Assembly: GCA_947589205.1 (NCBI GenBank)
Contig: CANQCJ010000038.1
Span: 1-14,126 of the forward strand
Reading direction: 5' to 3'
Origin: an uncultured Ruminococcus sp.
GTDB taxonomy: Bacteria; Bacillota; Clostridia; Oscillospirales; Ruminococcaceae
DNA: 14,126 nucleotides
Part shown: in pieces, positions 7,601 to 14,121 of the stretch
Numbering within the stretch: the stretch's first letter is position 1
Layout: each line of letters opens with the position of its first letter
Translations under genes and position numbers: made by a program
The notes under the pieces: model-generated
What the model was told of the DNA's origin: nothing
Databases searched by the model: none
Seen by the model: only the letters and a program-made list of their open reading frames with translations

Positions 7601-8602
7601 GTTAACATTTACAGTATCGCTCCAATTCAACACACTATTACTATTTATATTGTAATCCGCTATTTTTCTGAACTCTTCTTCTATTTTATTCAGACGATTT
7701 TCGGCATCGCTCAAGCTGTTCATTGACATACTGCGGATAACATCTATATTTGTATTGCGGCTTTGCGCATTGGCAAGCAGACCGTCGTAGCTCCACTGCT
7801 TGTTCTTGAACGGGCTGTTGCGATACATAAGATCGCACTTCGCCATACAGGTCAAGTTTGCCTCCAATATCATCATTAAAGTATCGATATCTTGTTGATA
7901 ATCATTATATTTCTTTATATAAGCATTATAACAGTCGTCAGGGTTATTGCTGTCTCCCTCAATATCCTTATAAGCCTTTTTGCAGGGGTCGCTGAGACCG
8001 TTGAGCTTTTCGGTATAGGTCACCTTCTGCTCGAGTACCTCTGTCTGCTTTGAGGAATCCTTAAGAAAATCTAATTTATTAAAGATCGTTGATACTATAG
8101 ATATAGGTCCCTTGTATTTCATATAGTCGATTATCTGACGCTTTAATATCGCGGGATTGCCGAGGTTTGCGCCCTCTACCGCTTCATAATTGAACTCCTC
8201 AAGCTTTAGCTGCAGGAAGTTGTCAACGTCATCCGGTGTTGTATTTCCGCTCATAACAAGGTCGGTAAGCTCCTGCGCCATGCCCTGAACATACTGATCC
8301 TCCGTGCCGGATTCCTTGAGCGTGCTTTCTATTGTTTGAGAATAATACGCCGTAAGTGCATTTTCCAACTGCTCCGGAGTCTTTGCTACGGCAAATAAAC
8401 CGTACATATCCTCAAGCACCTGCTCATATTCCGACAGCGCGGAATTCATAGTTAGATCGCCCGCGCTCGCTACGACTACTCTTGCCGACTGCAGCCGGGA
8501 AGCGTCTATTATCATCGTGGTATATGTTACCATAGGAAGCATTATAAGACACAGGAAAATAGATATAAGTCCCTTTTCCTTTCTCATAAGATCAAGCAGC
8601 AT
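4679..8602 (-). CDS. Giant DUF5702-type Tad-locus membrane-anchored protein
   Basis: This is a 1307-residue protein from ATG 8602. The N-terminus has K-E-K-G11 followed by a hydrophobic helix (about 12-32) and a D-A-S-R-L...A-R region typical of DUF5702 proteins found with clostridial tad genes. Other family-like blocks are Y-V-E-E-Y-L at about 819, K-E-I-E-F-I-L-W-G at about 864, a hydrophobic stretch at about 898-937, A-E-S-A-V-D-L at about 938 and N-Y-K-E-Y at about 1204. The middle (100-740) is mostly helical, and there are Ser/Gly-rich spacers near 739-748 and 1177-1200. A charged helical block of about 215 residues (960-1175) interrupts the final conserved part. It is much longer than the DUF5702 proteins I know. 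The likely role is a TadG-like surface or tip component, anchored by its N-terminal helix. The longer GTG start at 8611 is rejected because it overlaps the ribosome binding site. The family call is moderate; the function is unknown. Confidence 0.75.
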   Translation of the reverse strand: MLLDLMRKEKGLISIFLCLIMLPMVTYTTMIIDASRLQSARVVVASAGDLTMNSALSEYEQVLEDMYGLFAVAKTPEQLENALTAYYSQTIESTLKESGTEDQYVQGMAQELTDLVMSGNTTPDDVDNFLQLKLEEFNYEAVEGANLGNPAILKRQIIDYMKYKGPISIVSTIFNKLDFLKDSSKQTEVLEQKVTYTEKLNGLSDPCKKAYKDIEGDSNNPDDCYNAYIKKYNDYQQDIDTLMMILEANLTCMAKCDLMYRNSPFKNKQWSYDGLLANAQSRNTNIDVIRSMSMNSLSDAENRLNKIEEEFRKIADYNINSNSVLNWSDTVNVNVTGKGTSSDPSVSVNLSPGSTEAYLPSLATLSGTDSWIDALDAKFGVPEETLDSLGRKFDMQKELIGYEQNISEFLGKYEDLKELRSLYDETFSTYTEEFKNSLDSDEDTAQALLEDEIKNDGSVYSYHFIQHKFADAFTDEVQNTYQSKLDDLITKANDISVYSDGSKFFASNATDHFFEYYGYINNALNKINQFIAHLDEVINAMGAVETAKADWKASVDGLGGDTATGASMKSDYETQTEAFKKEDVEAMKAVAIEARDRLEALYDMLWSVKYMSTAIVTAAPNTPSYINNTGYDKYIVESYADIKSTVENSVMLSDYDGKGVDMDKFIDENIIDGKLYSSGNNSQTEEDERERFYYTLKQIADPPKGSTLKTEEQAAYDNTTSYAQVNADGTPTSTPVEPSSGSGSSGGSTSEQDNIKVGDIMKKINNGNLAAEENKSTVSGVSVNSDGEVSGNPALELSVATSLLDNFTRLAENARDHAYVEEYLTEMFTCQTDKKQEELTLLNGYSNDENAARSLNINANWYGKEIEFILWGDENLDASVGKTEAMIFTIRFACNAIYAFTASDIQSFALQVATAIAGWTVVGVPIVQAAITIGLALAESAVDLAQLKDGKDVPIFKNVNTFICSPYGALANAGEKVITEVTKKVGETVEGAFDSALDSLVVTGNEKIGDVIDKVDEQIVRFVEEQREQIKTTIHNQFITPIVNQMTPLIGMANQSAQRVSEAVDTALNTIKANISAMNDGLIKDLALQFYNSKESDIRKELNDAIAVFDSDGNNIKEMFTDIIDGKINDFSDIIDAKLKTYEEQFKQKIKESSGEAATELKSKFHEGMNDFTAEIGGGSSGAESSSVLTTNDTNGSSGGITLNYKEYCKIFVLINLISDEKEDKMLKRAAALIEANVNAKNKNNDFDIVSSPTLVSVSAKVKMGTLFDWNVQDNQNDVEGSSEIQPDFSELGDNEVTINYTGVFGY

Positions 8603-8615
8603 TTCTTTCACTCCT
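8603..8615 (-). promoter_or_regulatory. Ribosome binding site deciding the start of the giant DUF5702-type gene
   Basis: AGGAG (8615-8611) leaves 8 bases before ATG at 8602. A GTG at 8611 opens the same frame three codons earlier but is formed by the last G of the Shine-Dalgarno sequence, so it has no usable binding site. Confidence 0.7.
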
Positions 8616-8630
8616 TTAAAAATTTTAGTT

Positions 8631-9344
8631 TTACAATACTCCCCAGTCGTGAAGTATCTTATCGAGCTTGCCCTTCATTTCGTCAATGTTTATACCGAGA
8701 CGCAGTGCAAGCTGCTTTATCGCGTCGACTGCAAAATCGGTATTTCTTACAAGCTCGTCAACGTCGTTGACCGAAGCCTGTACGCTTACTGAAACTGTCG
8801 GGGTGTCTATTCCAAAAAATTCCAATATCGGAAAATCCACAAGCGGCTGCGTTACCTTTACCTTTACATACTGCGTAATAAAATAATTGTCGCAGCTTAT
8901 CTCTGTTGTGACATTTCCGCCGCTGCCGATTATCGAATTTTTTTCTACGAGCTTGTTCAGCGTTGCTTCGTATATCCCCGCCCTGTCGCCGAGCGGGTCG
9001 GACGACCAATAGCGGTAGGCAAGTGTTTTTACCTCACCGGAGTTGAACGAAAGTGCGATATGTCCGTTAAAGGAGTCATCATCTCCGAGATCGCCCTCTA
9101 CCGCCCCGGTGCTGAAAACATTGTCCGCACCGTTCATTTTAGTAAGCGAGCTGTACCCCGGAAGCGCGACCTCGCGCGAAGCGATTATCGCGATTTTCTG
9201 GGCGTATCCGGATAGAGTTGCTATCTGTAAAATATAAAGTCCCATATATATTAAAACGACTATAAGCAGAAAAACTACCGGATATATTATCGCCGCTTCT
9301 ACCATCATAGCCGCGCCGTTTTCATCTTTAAATAGTTTTTTCAT
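8631..9344 (-). CDS. tadE: TadE-like pseudopilin
   Basis: This is a 237-residue TadE-type pseudopilin. A short charged head ends in E8-N9-G10-A11, followed by A-M-M-V-E16 and a hydrophobic helix to about residue 41. Cleavage after A11 puts Glu at +5, and cleavage after G10 puts it at +6. The conserved V-E-A-A-I-I-Y-P pattern is the TadE signature. The outer domain (about 50-237) is mixed strand and helix. ATG 9344 is preceded 7 bases upstream by AGGGGG. The frame is open 33 codons further back to 9443, but that extension reads through two hairpins and gives an unlikely basic, glycine-rich head in front of the leader, so it is not coding. The gene follows the pilin gene and precedes the giant DUF5702-type gene. 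TadE-like proteins support or start pilus assembly. Confidence 0.85.
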   Translation of the reverse strand: MKKLFKDENGAAMMVEAAIIYPVVFLLIVVLIYMGLYILQIATLSGYAQKIAIIASREVALPGYSSLTKMNGADNVFSTGAVEGDLGDDDSFNGHIALSFNSGEVKTLAYRYWSSDPLGDRAGIYEATLNKLVEKNSIIGSGGNVTTEISCDNYFITQYVKVKVTQPLVDFPILEFFGIDTPTVSVSVQASVNDVDELVRNTDFAVDAIKQLALRLGINIDEMKGKLDKILHDWGVL

Positions 9345-9362
9345 GTAATATCCCCCTTTAAA

Positions 9363-9409
9363 GATCTTCAAAACGTCAGATGCCTTTCTCATCTGCTGCT
9401 TTGAAGATC
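9363..9409 (-). repeat. Long imperfect hairpin upstream of the TadE-like gene
   Basis: In the minus-strand RNA the arms at 9400-9409 and 9363-9372 pair over 10 perfect base pairs. They extend by a G-U and a C-G pair, then a 2x2 internal loop, then a 6-bp inner stem (9390-9395 with 9377-9382) closing a 7-base loop. It ends close before the ribosome binding site of the TadE-like gene and is not followed by a long U tract. It may act in mRNA processing, stability or translation control. Confidence 0.6.
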
Positions 9410-9410
9410 C

Positions 9411-9430
9411 CCCGCCCTTTTTCGGGCGGG
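9411..9430 (-). repeat. GC-rich hairpin 3' of the pilin gene
   Basis: A perfect 7-bp stem, CCCGCCC with GGGCGGG, closes a 6-base loop 43 bases after the pilin stop. It is the most GC-rich spot of the gap and directly abuts the next hairpin. On the minus strand it is followed by GGATCTTC rather than a U tract, so it is not a classical intrinsic terminator. It more likely protects the 3' end of a processed pilin mRNA or causes partial termination. Confidence 0.6.
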
Positions 9431-9473
9431 AAACCTTTAGCAATTAATTTTAGAAGCAAAAAACATTTTAGTG

Positions 9474-9743
9474 TTAAGGACCCGTGCCAGTTGTGTTACC
9501 ACTAAAGAGGTCATCAACCCTTTGCCTGATTTTATCGAAAATATAACCAATAAGCCCCTGATTGTTTCCCGAGAAATTCTTAGTAAGTACCTCAATAAGA
9601 AGACCTGCTATAATTACAGCAACTGCAACAAGTATAACAACCTCCATGGTCTCCATGCCTGCTTCTTCTTCACAGAACTTTTCAAATTTGCTTTTAGCCT
9701 TTAAGTAAGCTCCGTAAATTTTAAAAGACAATTCGTTCAGCAT
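9474..9743 (-). CDS. flp: Flp-type (type IVb) prepilin
   Basis: This is an 89-residue pilin precursor, the likely main subunit of the Tad pilus. A 29-residue charged leader ends in C24-E-E-E-A-G29. Cleavage after G29 leaves M30-E-T-M-E34, with Glu at +5, and a hydrophobic helix from about 33 to 51. The mature protein would be 60 residues, ending in a polar tail rich in Gly, Thr and Asn. The usual Tyr after Glu+5 in Gram-negative Flp is Val here, as in Flp1-like proteins of Firmicutes. ATG 9743 follows GGGGGTG 8 bases upstream. It sits between tadC and the TadE-like gene, and two hairpins follow its stop, which could raise its mRNA over that of its neighbours. Only one pilin gene is seen in the window. 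Confidence 0.9.
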   Translation of the reverse strand: MLNELSFKIYGAYLKAKSKFEKFCEEEAGMETMEVVILVAVAVIIAGLLIEVLTKNFSGNNQGLIGYIFDKIRQRVDDLFSGNTTGTGP

Positions 9744-9766
9744 ATTCTTTCACCCCCTTTCGCGTT

Positions 9767-10663
9767 TTATATTCCGCCCATCATTGATGTTACCATAGGA
9801 ATAATAACAATTGCCATAATTCCTGCAAACATAATAAGATTAGGCACAAGCAGCTTCTGGGCAGCTATTTCGCCCTTTTGCCTTGATATTTGTTTTTTCT
9901 GCTCCCATGCTTCGTCCGCCATTATCTTCATCGAATCTACAGATTCAGAAGCTCCTCTGTTTATTGCCTGAACATAAATTGACGAGAATTTTCTCATCTC
10001 CTTGATGCCGCACCTTGTCGCAAAGCCGCTCATAGCGTCCTCTATCGACATACCCTCGAGTATATCCTTTGAGGTCGTTCTCATTTCTTCATAAAGCGTA
10101 TGTTCAAAGTTTGAATTAGCCACCTCGTCCCATGCACGCCTTACAAGCATTCCGGCGTTGACAAGAAGCGTTAGCTTTGAGACCATTTTCGGGAATTCGC
10201 TGAGTATATCTTCTTTTTTGTTTTTTATCGCCGCATTTATGCTCGAATTTACTCCGTATATCATAGCATAAGCCAGCAAGATTCCCGTAAGAAGACCGAT
10301 ATATGACTGCAAAAAGCATATCATCATAAGTCCGAGCGGGATAAAGGTCAGTATCAGCGAGATAGTCGCCGCGGTGCTGACATAGTAATACAGCTCAGCG
10401 TTGTGCTTACCGAAAACCTCCGCAAGCCCCTTCATTTTTTCGACCGCCTTAACGCTCGCCGTTATTTTCTTACCCTTTGCCTGCTCGTATATCTCTATAC
10501 AGCCGAGCCCCAAAAAATATATCTGCTTTAAGGTAAATATCTTAGGATCTACCCCGTCAAGTATTCCGGCATAGGGCTTTTTGAATTTTATGTACAAAAA
10601 TAACCAAAGCGCGAACATGACCGTAGCCAGCACAAGGCATATCCACATAAGCGAATAAAGCAT
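9767..10663 (-). CDS. tadC: Tad platform protein TadC (type II secretion system F domain)
   Basis: This is a 298-residue inner-membrane platform protein. Hydrophobic segments lie at about 3-26, 92-118 and 121-140, with another at the C-terminus at about 272-293. The T2SSF (GspF-like) domain spans about 155-285, with F-P-K-M-V-S-K-L, G-M-S-I-E-D-A-M and A-D-E-A-W-E-Q-K-K features typical of TadC. It pairs with TadB to form the platform turned by the TadA ATPase. ATG 10663 follows GAGGGGG, and the TadB stop lies 19 bases upstream. Its length is close to other TadC proteins. Confidence 0.93.
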   Translation of the reverse strand: MLYSLMWICLVLATVMFALWLFLYIKFKKPYAGILDGVDPKIFTLKQIYFLGLGCIEIYEQAKGKKITASVKAVEKMKGLAEVFGKHNAELYYYVSTAATISLILTFIPLGLMMICFLQSYIGLLTGILLAYAMIYGVNSSINAAIKNKKEDILSEFPKMVSKLTLLVNAGMLVRRAWDEVANSNFEHTLYEEMRTTSKDILEGMSIEDAMSGFATRCGIKEMRKFSSIYVQAINRGASESVDSMKIMADEAWEQKKQISRQKGEIAAQKLLVPNLIMFAGIMAIVIIPMVTSMMGGI

Positions 10664-10682
10664 ATAAATATTTCCCCCTCTC

Positions 10683-11501
10683 TCAGACCTTTATATCAAC
10701 TATCTTAGTACCCATCCAGTAAGCAAACACGAACAAACCGAGAGCTATCGTCTTGACAATAATTGTAAGCATATCAACAGTACCGTCACCGAAGGATCTT
10801 GTCAGCAGCGACATTACGAGCGGCATTATCGCAAGTATGTTGAGCTGATTTTTCTGACCGGTGACCATGGTCTGTATCTCAAGCTCGACCTCGAGCTTGT
10901 CGCCTATTATATCTCTCGTCTCGCGTATTACCTTAGCGACGTCTCCGCCAAGCTCTGTAGAAACGTCAAAAACACTTGCAAAGCTTTTTATATCGTCAAT
11001 ACCGCTGCGCGCTGCAAAATCGTTGAGCAGGTCTTTTATTTCCAGACCCTGATTGTCATGCGCCGAGCAGAGAAGATAAAGCTCCTTAGCAATATAAGAC
11101 CCCTCTCCGTGCTCAGTCACCATATCGCTGTAAGCGGAATGAAAAGCCCTGTTAGCGGTCATTCCGACAGTATAGGAGTTACTGAGCGATTCAAGCAGGT
11201 CTCTGAATTGGAGCCGAAGATCGGAAAGTCTTTTTCTTTGGAGCATATTTCTGTAAATAGCGATAGCCTTATATGCGCAGACAAGACCCACGATAATACC
11301 GAGCGCACTGCTTGAATAATAGATGTAGCTTGCGCCGTAGCCGATAACGAACCCGCACATAACGGCAAGCATTTTCTGCAAAGCGGTAAGAACATACACC
11401 GTATAATCCGTACCCGCACCGGTTATTCCGTAATTAAGCTCTATTTTCTTTTTGGAGCTTTTCTTTTCCTTTTGTTTTTTTTCCTTCTTTTCTTTTTTCA
11501 T
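10683..11501 (-). CDS. tadB: Tad platform protein TadB (type II secretion system F domain)
   Basis: This is a 272-residue inner-membrane platform protein, partner of TadC and contact for the TadA ATPase. It begins with a striking Lys/Glu-rich cytoplasmic head (residues 2-19, almost all K, E, Q or S). Two hydrophobic segments follow at about 43-60 and 64-82, a T2SSF domain at about 100-225 (L-R-L-Q-F-R-D-L-L, then A-x-x-S-G-I-D-D-I, then G-G-D-V-A-K-V-I), and hydrophobic segments at about 222-236 and 243-265. ATG 11501 starts only 3 bases after the TadA stop, with GGAGG 12 bases upstream inside the tadA end, so translational coupling is likely. The charged head is longer than in most TadB proteins; contact with the ATPase or the inner leaflet is a guess. 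Confidence 0.93.
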   Translation of the reverse strand: MKKEKKEKKQKEKKSSKKKIELNYGITGAGTDYTVYVLTALQKMLAVMCGFVIGYGASYIYYSSSALGIIVGLVCAYKAIAIYRNMLQRKRLSDLRLQFRDLLESLSNSYTVGMTANRAFHSAYSDMVTEHGEGSYIAKELYLLCSAHDNQGLEIKDLLNDFAARSGIDDIKSFASVFDVSTELGGDVAKVIRETRDIIGDKLEVELEIQTMVTGQKNQLNILAIMPLVMSLLTRSFGDGTVDMLTIIVKTIALGLFVFAYWMGTKIVDIKV

Positions 11502-11504
11502 AAG

Positions 11505-12881
11505 TCATATATCCTCCAAAATACCCGCCTGTCTGAGCTTTCCAATTTTCTTCATAGGATTGCTTGTCCTCAAAAGCTTGCCCGAGACGTGTTCAAGCGT
11601 TGATTTTTCGTCCTCTTCAAAGACAAACAGCGGATTTAACAGTATTTCCCCGTTCTCATATCCGAGCACCTCTGTTATCTCGACCACCTTTCGCGAGTGA
11701 TCTCTCATTCTCGAAAGATGTATTATCATATCGAGTGCAGAGCCTATCTGTCTTTGTACCGCACTCAGCGGCAGACCTGACGCGCCCTGGAGCACCATCG
11801 TTTCAAGTCTTGAAAGCATATCCTTAGCCGAATTGGCATGACCTGTAGAAAGCGAGCCGTCATGTCCGGTATTCATAGCCTGCAGCATATCTAGAGCCTC
11901 CTCGCCGCGTACCTCTCCGACAACTATCCTTTCCGGTCTCATACGAAGCGAGGACTTTATAAGATCCTTTATGGTTATAGCACCCTTGCCCTCGGCGTTA
12001 GCCTGCTTTGTTTCAAGACTTACAAGGTTGTCCACGCCGGTTATTTGAAGCTCTGCGGAATCCTCTATAGTTATAACGCGCTCGTCAAACGGTATGTAGT
12101 TTGAAAGTGCGTTAAGAAACGTAGTTTTTCCGCTGCCTGTTCCTCCGCTTATAAATATATTGTATTTTGCTTCAACAAAAAGTCTCAGCTTTGCAGCTAT
12201 CTCGTTGGTTATTGAACCGTATTCGATAAGCTTTTCTATGCTCATAGGCTTCTTTGAGAATTTTCTTATAGTGACGGTATCGCCGCCCATAGCTATAGGG
12301 TGAAGGACGATATTAACGCGCGAGCCGTCCTTTAATCTTGCATCGACGATAGGGCTTGCTTCGTTTACCTCTCTTCCGCAAATATCAACTATACGGTGTA
12401 TTATTTTTCTTAGCTGCAAGGCTCCCTCTTCGGTGTCATTTGCAAAACGCTGGTCGTAACGCATAACACGTCCGTTTTTTTCCACAAATATATTATCCGG
12501 ACCGTTCACCATGACCTCTGTTATCGTTTCATCAATAAGTATAGCTTCGAGCAGACCGAGACCGCGGTATATTCCGTATACCTGTTCGATAATGCGTCCC
12601 TTGTCCTCCGGCGAAAGATATACGAGCGTTCCCTCGGAGGTCTTATAATCGCTCAGATCATCGATAAGCGTATCGAGCAGATCTCTGATGTACATTCTGT
12701 AGGTCTCATCGTCCGCTTCGCGGTACATCTGCACGCCCTCAGCCTTGCTCATCGCGCGTTCAAAGCCCTGCTGAGCTTCTGTCGACTTGCCGGACGTACC
12801 GGTCTCGCCCTCGTCTATCATTTTGGATATTTTCTTGACGATCTCATCTATCACATCGTTTTTGCTCATTTTAATTTCCAT
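11505..12881 (-). CDS. tadA: Tad secretion ATPase TadA/CpaF
   Basis: This is a 458-residue hexameric secretion ATPase of the VirB11/PulE superfamily, acting at the cytoplasmic face to power Flp pilus extension and possibly retraction. An N-terminal domain (about 55-230) holds M-V-N-G-P and D-I-C-G-R-E-V-N. The Walker A motif is G246-G-T-G-S-G-K-T-T254. An Asp box lies at about 270-279 (I-T-I-E-D-S), Walker B at about 318-325 (R-I-V-V-G-E-V-R-G) and a His box with G-H-D-G-S-L-S-T-G-H near 339-348. All catalytic features seem intact and length is normal for CpaF. ATG 12881 is preceded by GGAG about 7 bases upstream; the second ATG, at codon 5, is less well placed. TadZ lies 22 bases upstream and TadB 3 bases downstream. 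Confidence 0.97.
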   Translation of the reverse strand: MEIKMSKNDVIDEIVKKISKMIDEGETGTSGKSTEAQQGFERAMSKAEGVQMYREADDETYRMYIRDLLDTLIDDLSDYKTSEGTLVYLSPEDKGRIIEQVYGIYRGLGLLEAILIDETITEVMVNGPDNIFVEKNGRVMRYDQRFANDTEEGALQLRKIIHRIVDICGREVNEASPIVDARLKDGSRVNIVLHPIAMGGDTVTIRKFSKKPMSIEKLIEYGSITNEIAAKLRLFVEAKYNIFISGGTGSGKTTFLNALSNYIPFDERVITIEDSAELQITGVDNLVSLETKQANAEGKGAITIKDLIKSSLRMRPERIVVGEVRGEEALDMLQAMNTGHDGSLSTGHANSAKDMLSRLETMVLQGASGLPLSAVQRQIGSALDMIIHLSRMRDHSRKVVEITEVLGYENGEILLNPLFVFEEDEKSTLEHVSGKLLRTSNPMKKIGKLRQAGILEDI

Positions 12882-12903
12882 AGCTTTTCTCCATATGAGT
12901 GGT

Positions 12904-14022
12904 TCAGACGTTTAAGGCAACAGCAGGCTTGAATCTTGAAAATACGTCCTTTTTCCCCACCTCGTTGAGTATCTGCTGAGTAGTTATCCTCGACTGCTCG
13001 CCGGTGCGGTATCTTGCAAGCTTAGCAATGATCTCCATATCCTTGACAACGTTCTTTTCATCGTTCATTCCGTAATACTGATTAAGCAAAAGAAATTTCT
13101 CCGGCATTTCCCCTTCGGTATCTCTTTCTATAAGCTCAAAATATCTCTGTATCTTTGCAAGCTTTACGTTGGATATATCCGAGCCGGACGATACGAGCGT
13201 TACCTTGTCGGAAAGCTGTATAAGCTTTTTAAGCATAGGTCCTACAAAAAGGTCGGTATCTATTATTATATATCTGTAATTGAATTTTTCCTTTAGCATA
13301 TTAAGGATAGTCTCCAGCCCCTGCGCTCCGAGCGAATTGCTTTCTATCATGTTGGTGTAGCCCTTTATAAATGAAACGCTGCCCTGCTGCTGAAGAGTGT
13401 CCTTTGAGATCACTTCCTTGAGCACCTGATAAACGGCATTATCGGTATATTTTGTTTTCAGCACAGCAATAACATCGGTAATGCTTTTTCTTCCCTCGGC
13501 GTGGAAAAACATCTGATCGGACGAATGCTGTTCTAAATTTATATAAATTGTTTCTCCGACCTCCGAAAGAGCTATCGCGCAGGCTGCCGCCATTGTAGAG
13601 CTTCCCGCCCCGCCGTGTACCGGCAGAAAGGTTATTATCTCGCAGGACTTTTCCCCGGCATCCTCTCTTTCGACCGTCTTTATAACGCGATTTTTCTTTT
13701 TTTCATAAAGCGAGCATATCCTTGAATATATCCTGCTAAGCGGACTGTATTTAAAGATCGTTTCCTTATCGTCAACTATCTCGTTTGTTTCGGAAATATA
13801 CGCAAATACAGCTTTTTTGAATCTTTCCTCATTTTCTTTGGAAAATTCTCCTTCCGTCTCGGGATCTATCAGAACGGCATCATACTCCCCGCCGCCGGCT
13901 TCCTCGATAAACGCTTCCATGCTGTCAAATACCGTTATCCCCGCATCAGCATATTTTTTACTCATAAAATGCTTGAATCTTCTTATGTATGTCGTATTTC
14001 TGTCAATTACAAGTATCTTCAT
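12904..14022 (-). CDS. tadZ: Pilus localisation ATPase-like protein TadZ/CpaE
   Basis: This is a 372-residue MinD/ParA-superfamily protein that, in known Tad systems, places the pilus machine at a cell site. Residues 1-105 form a receiver-like domain with D7 and D53 (L-I-D-P). A linker follows to about 125, then the ATPase-like domain. Its P-loop reads V-H-G-G-A-G-S-S-T at about 135-143: the lysines of a ParA deviant Walker A are missing. The Walker B-like strand is Y-I-I-I-D-T-D at about 251-257. Atypical TadZ P-loops are known from Clostridia, so the change may be normal for this family. ATG 14022 follows GGCGGAG. It is the first gene of the visible operon, preceded by an AT-rich leader. 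Confidence 0.92.
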   Translation of the reverse strand: MKILVIDRNTTYIRRFKHFMSKKYADAGITVFDSMEAFIEEAGGGEYDAVLIDPETEGEFSKENEERFKKAVFAYISETNEIVDDKETIFKYSPLSRIYSRICSLYEKKKNRVIKTVEREDAGEKSCEIITFLPVHGGAGSSTMAAACAIALSEVGETIYINLEQHSSDQMFFHAEGRKSITDVIAVLKTKYTDNAVYQVLKEVISKDTLQQQGSVSFIKGYTNMIESNSLGAQGLETILNMLKEKFNYRYIIIDTDLFVGPMLKKLIQLSDKVTLVSSGSDISNVKLAKIQRYFELIERDTEGEMPEKFLLLNQYYGMNDEKNVVKDMEIIAKLARYRTGEQSRITTQQILNEVGKKDVFSRFKPAVALNV

Positions 14023-14047
14023 ACCGCTCCGCCCTTTGTTTATGATT

Positions 14048-14080
14048 TTATATCCTAAAGTTGTAAGCTTTAAGATATAA
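14048..14080 (-). repeat. Hairpin in the tadZ leader
   Basis: On the minus-strand RNA the arms 14068-14080 and 14048-14060 form 13 base pairs, including one G-U, around a 7-base loop. It lies 26 bases before the tadZ start and is not followed by a U tract. It could be a protein binding site, an mRNA stability element or leader structure. Confidence 0.55.
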
Positions 14081-14112
14081 CGTTTGTCAAATAATAACAG
14101 TTATATATAAAT

Positions 14113-14121
14113 ATTATAACA
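14113..14121 (-). promoter_or_regulatory. Candidate extended -10 promoter for the tad operon
   Basis: The minus strand reads TGTTATAAT here, a perfect TATAAT with an upstream TG. Any -35 would lie past the right edge and cannot be checked. Transcription would start near 14105 and give a leader of about 80 bases holding the hairpin at 14048-14080. It lies in the only AT-rich non-coding stretch in the window that precedes the operon. Confidence 0.4.

Noticed and set aside
9411..9430. Intrinsic terminator after the pilin gene
   Set aside because: The 7-bp stem is GC-rich, but the minus strand continues GGATCTTC and has no U tract; the plus strand also lacks one. Read-through is expected, though partial termination is possible.
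9345..9443. N-terminal 33-codon extension of the TadE-like gene
   Set aside because: It reads through both hairpins, lacks a ribosome binding site, and would put a basic Gly-rich stretch before a normal pseudopilin leader. ATG 9344 has AGGGGG with good spacing.
14085..14090. TTGACA as the main -35 element of the operon
   Set aside because: At 16-18 bases spacing the -10 would be CTTACA-like and weak; a 4/6 match needs a 19-base spacer inside the hairpin loop. The TGTTATAAT near the edge is the better candidate.
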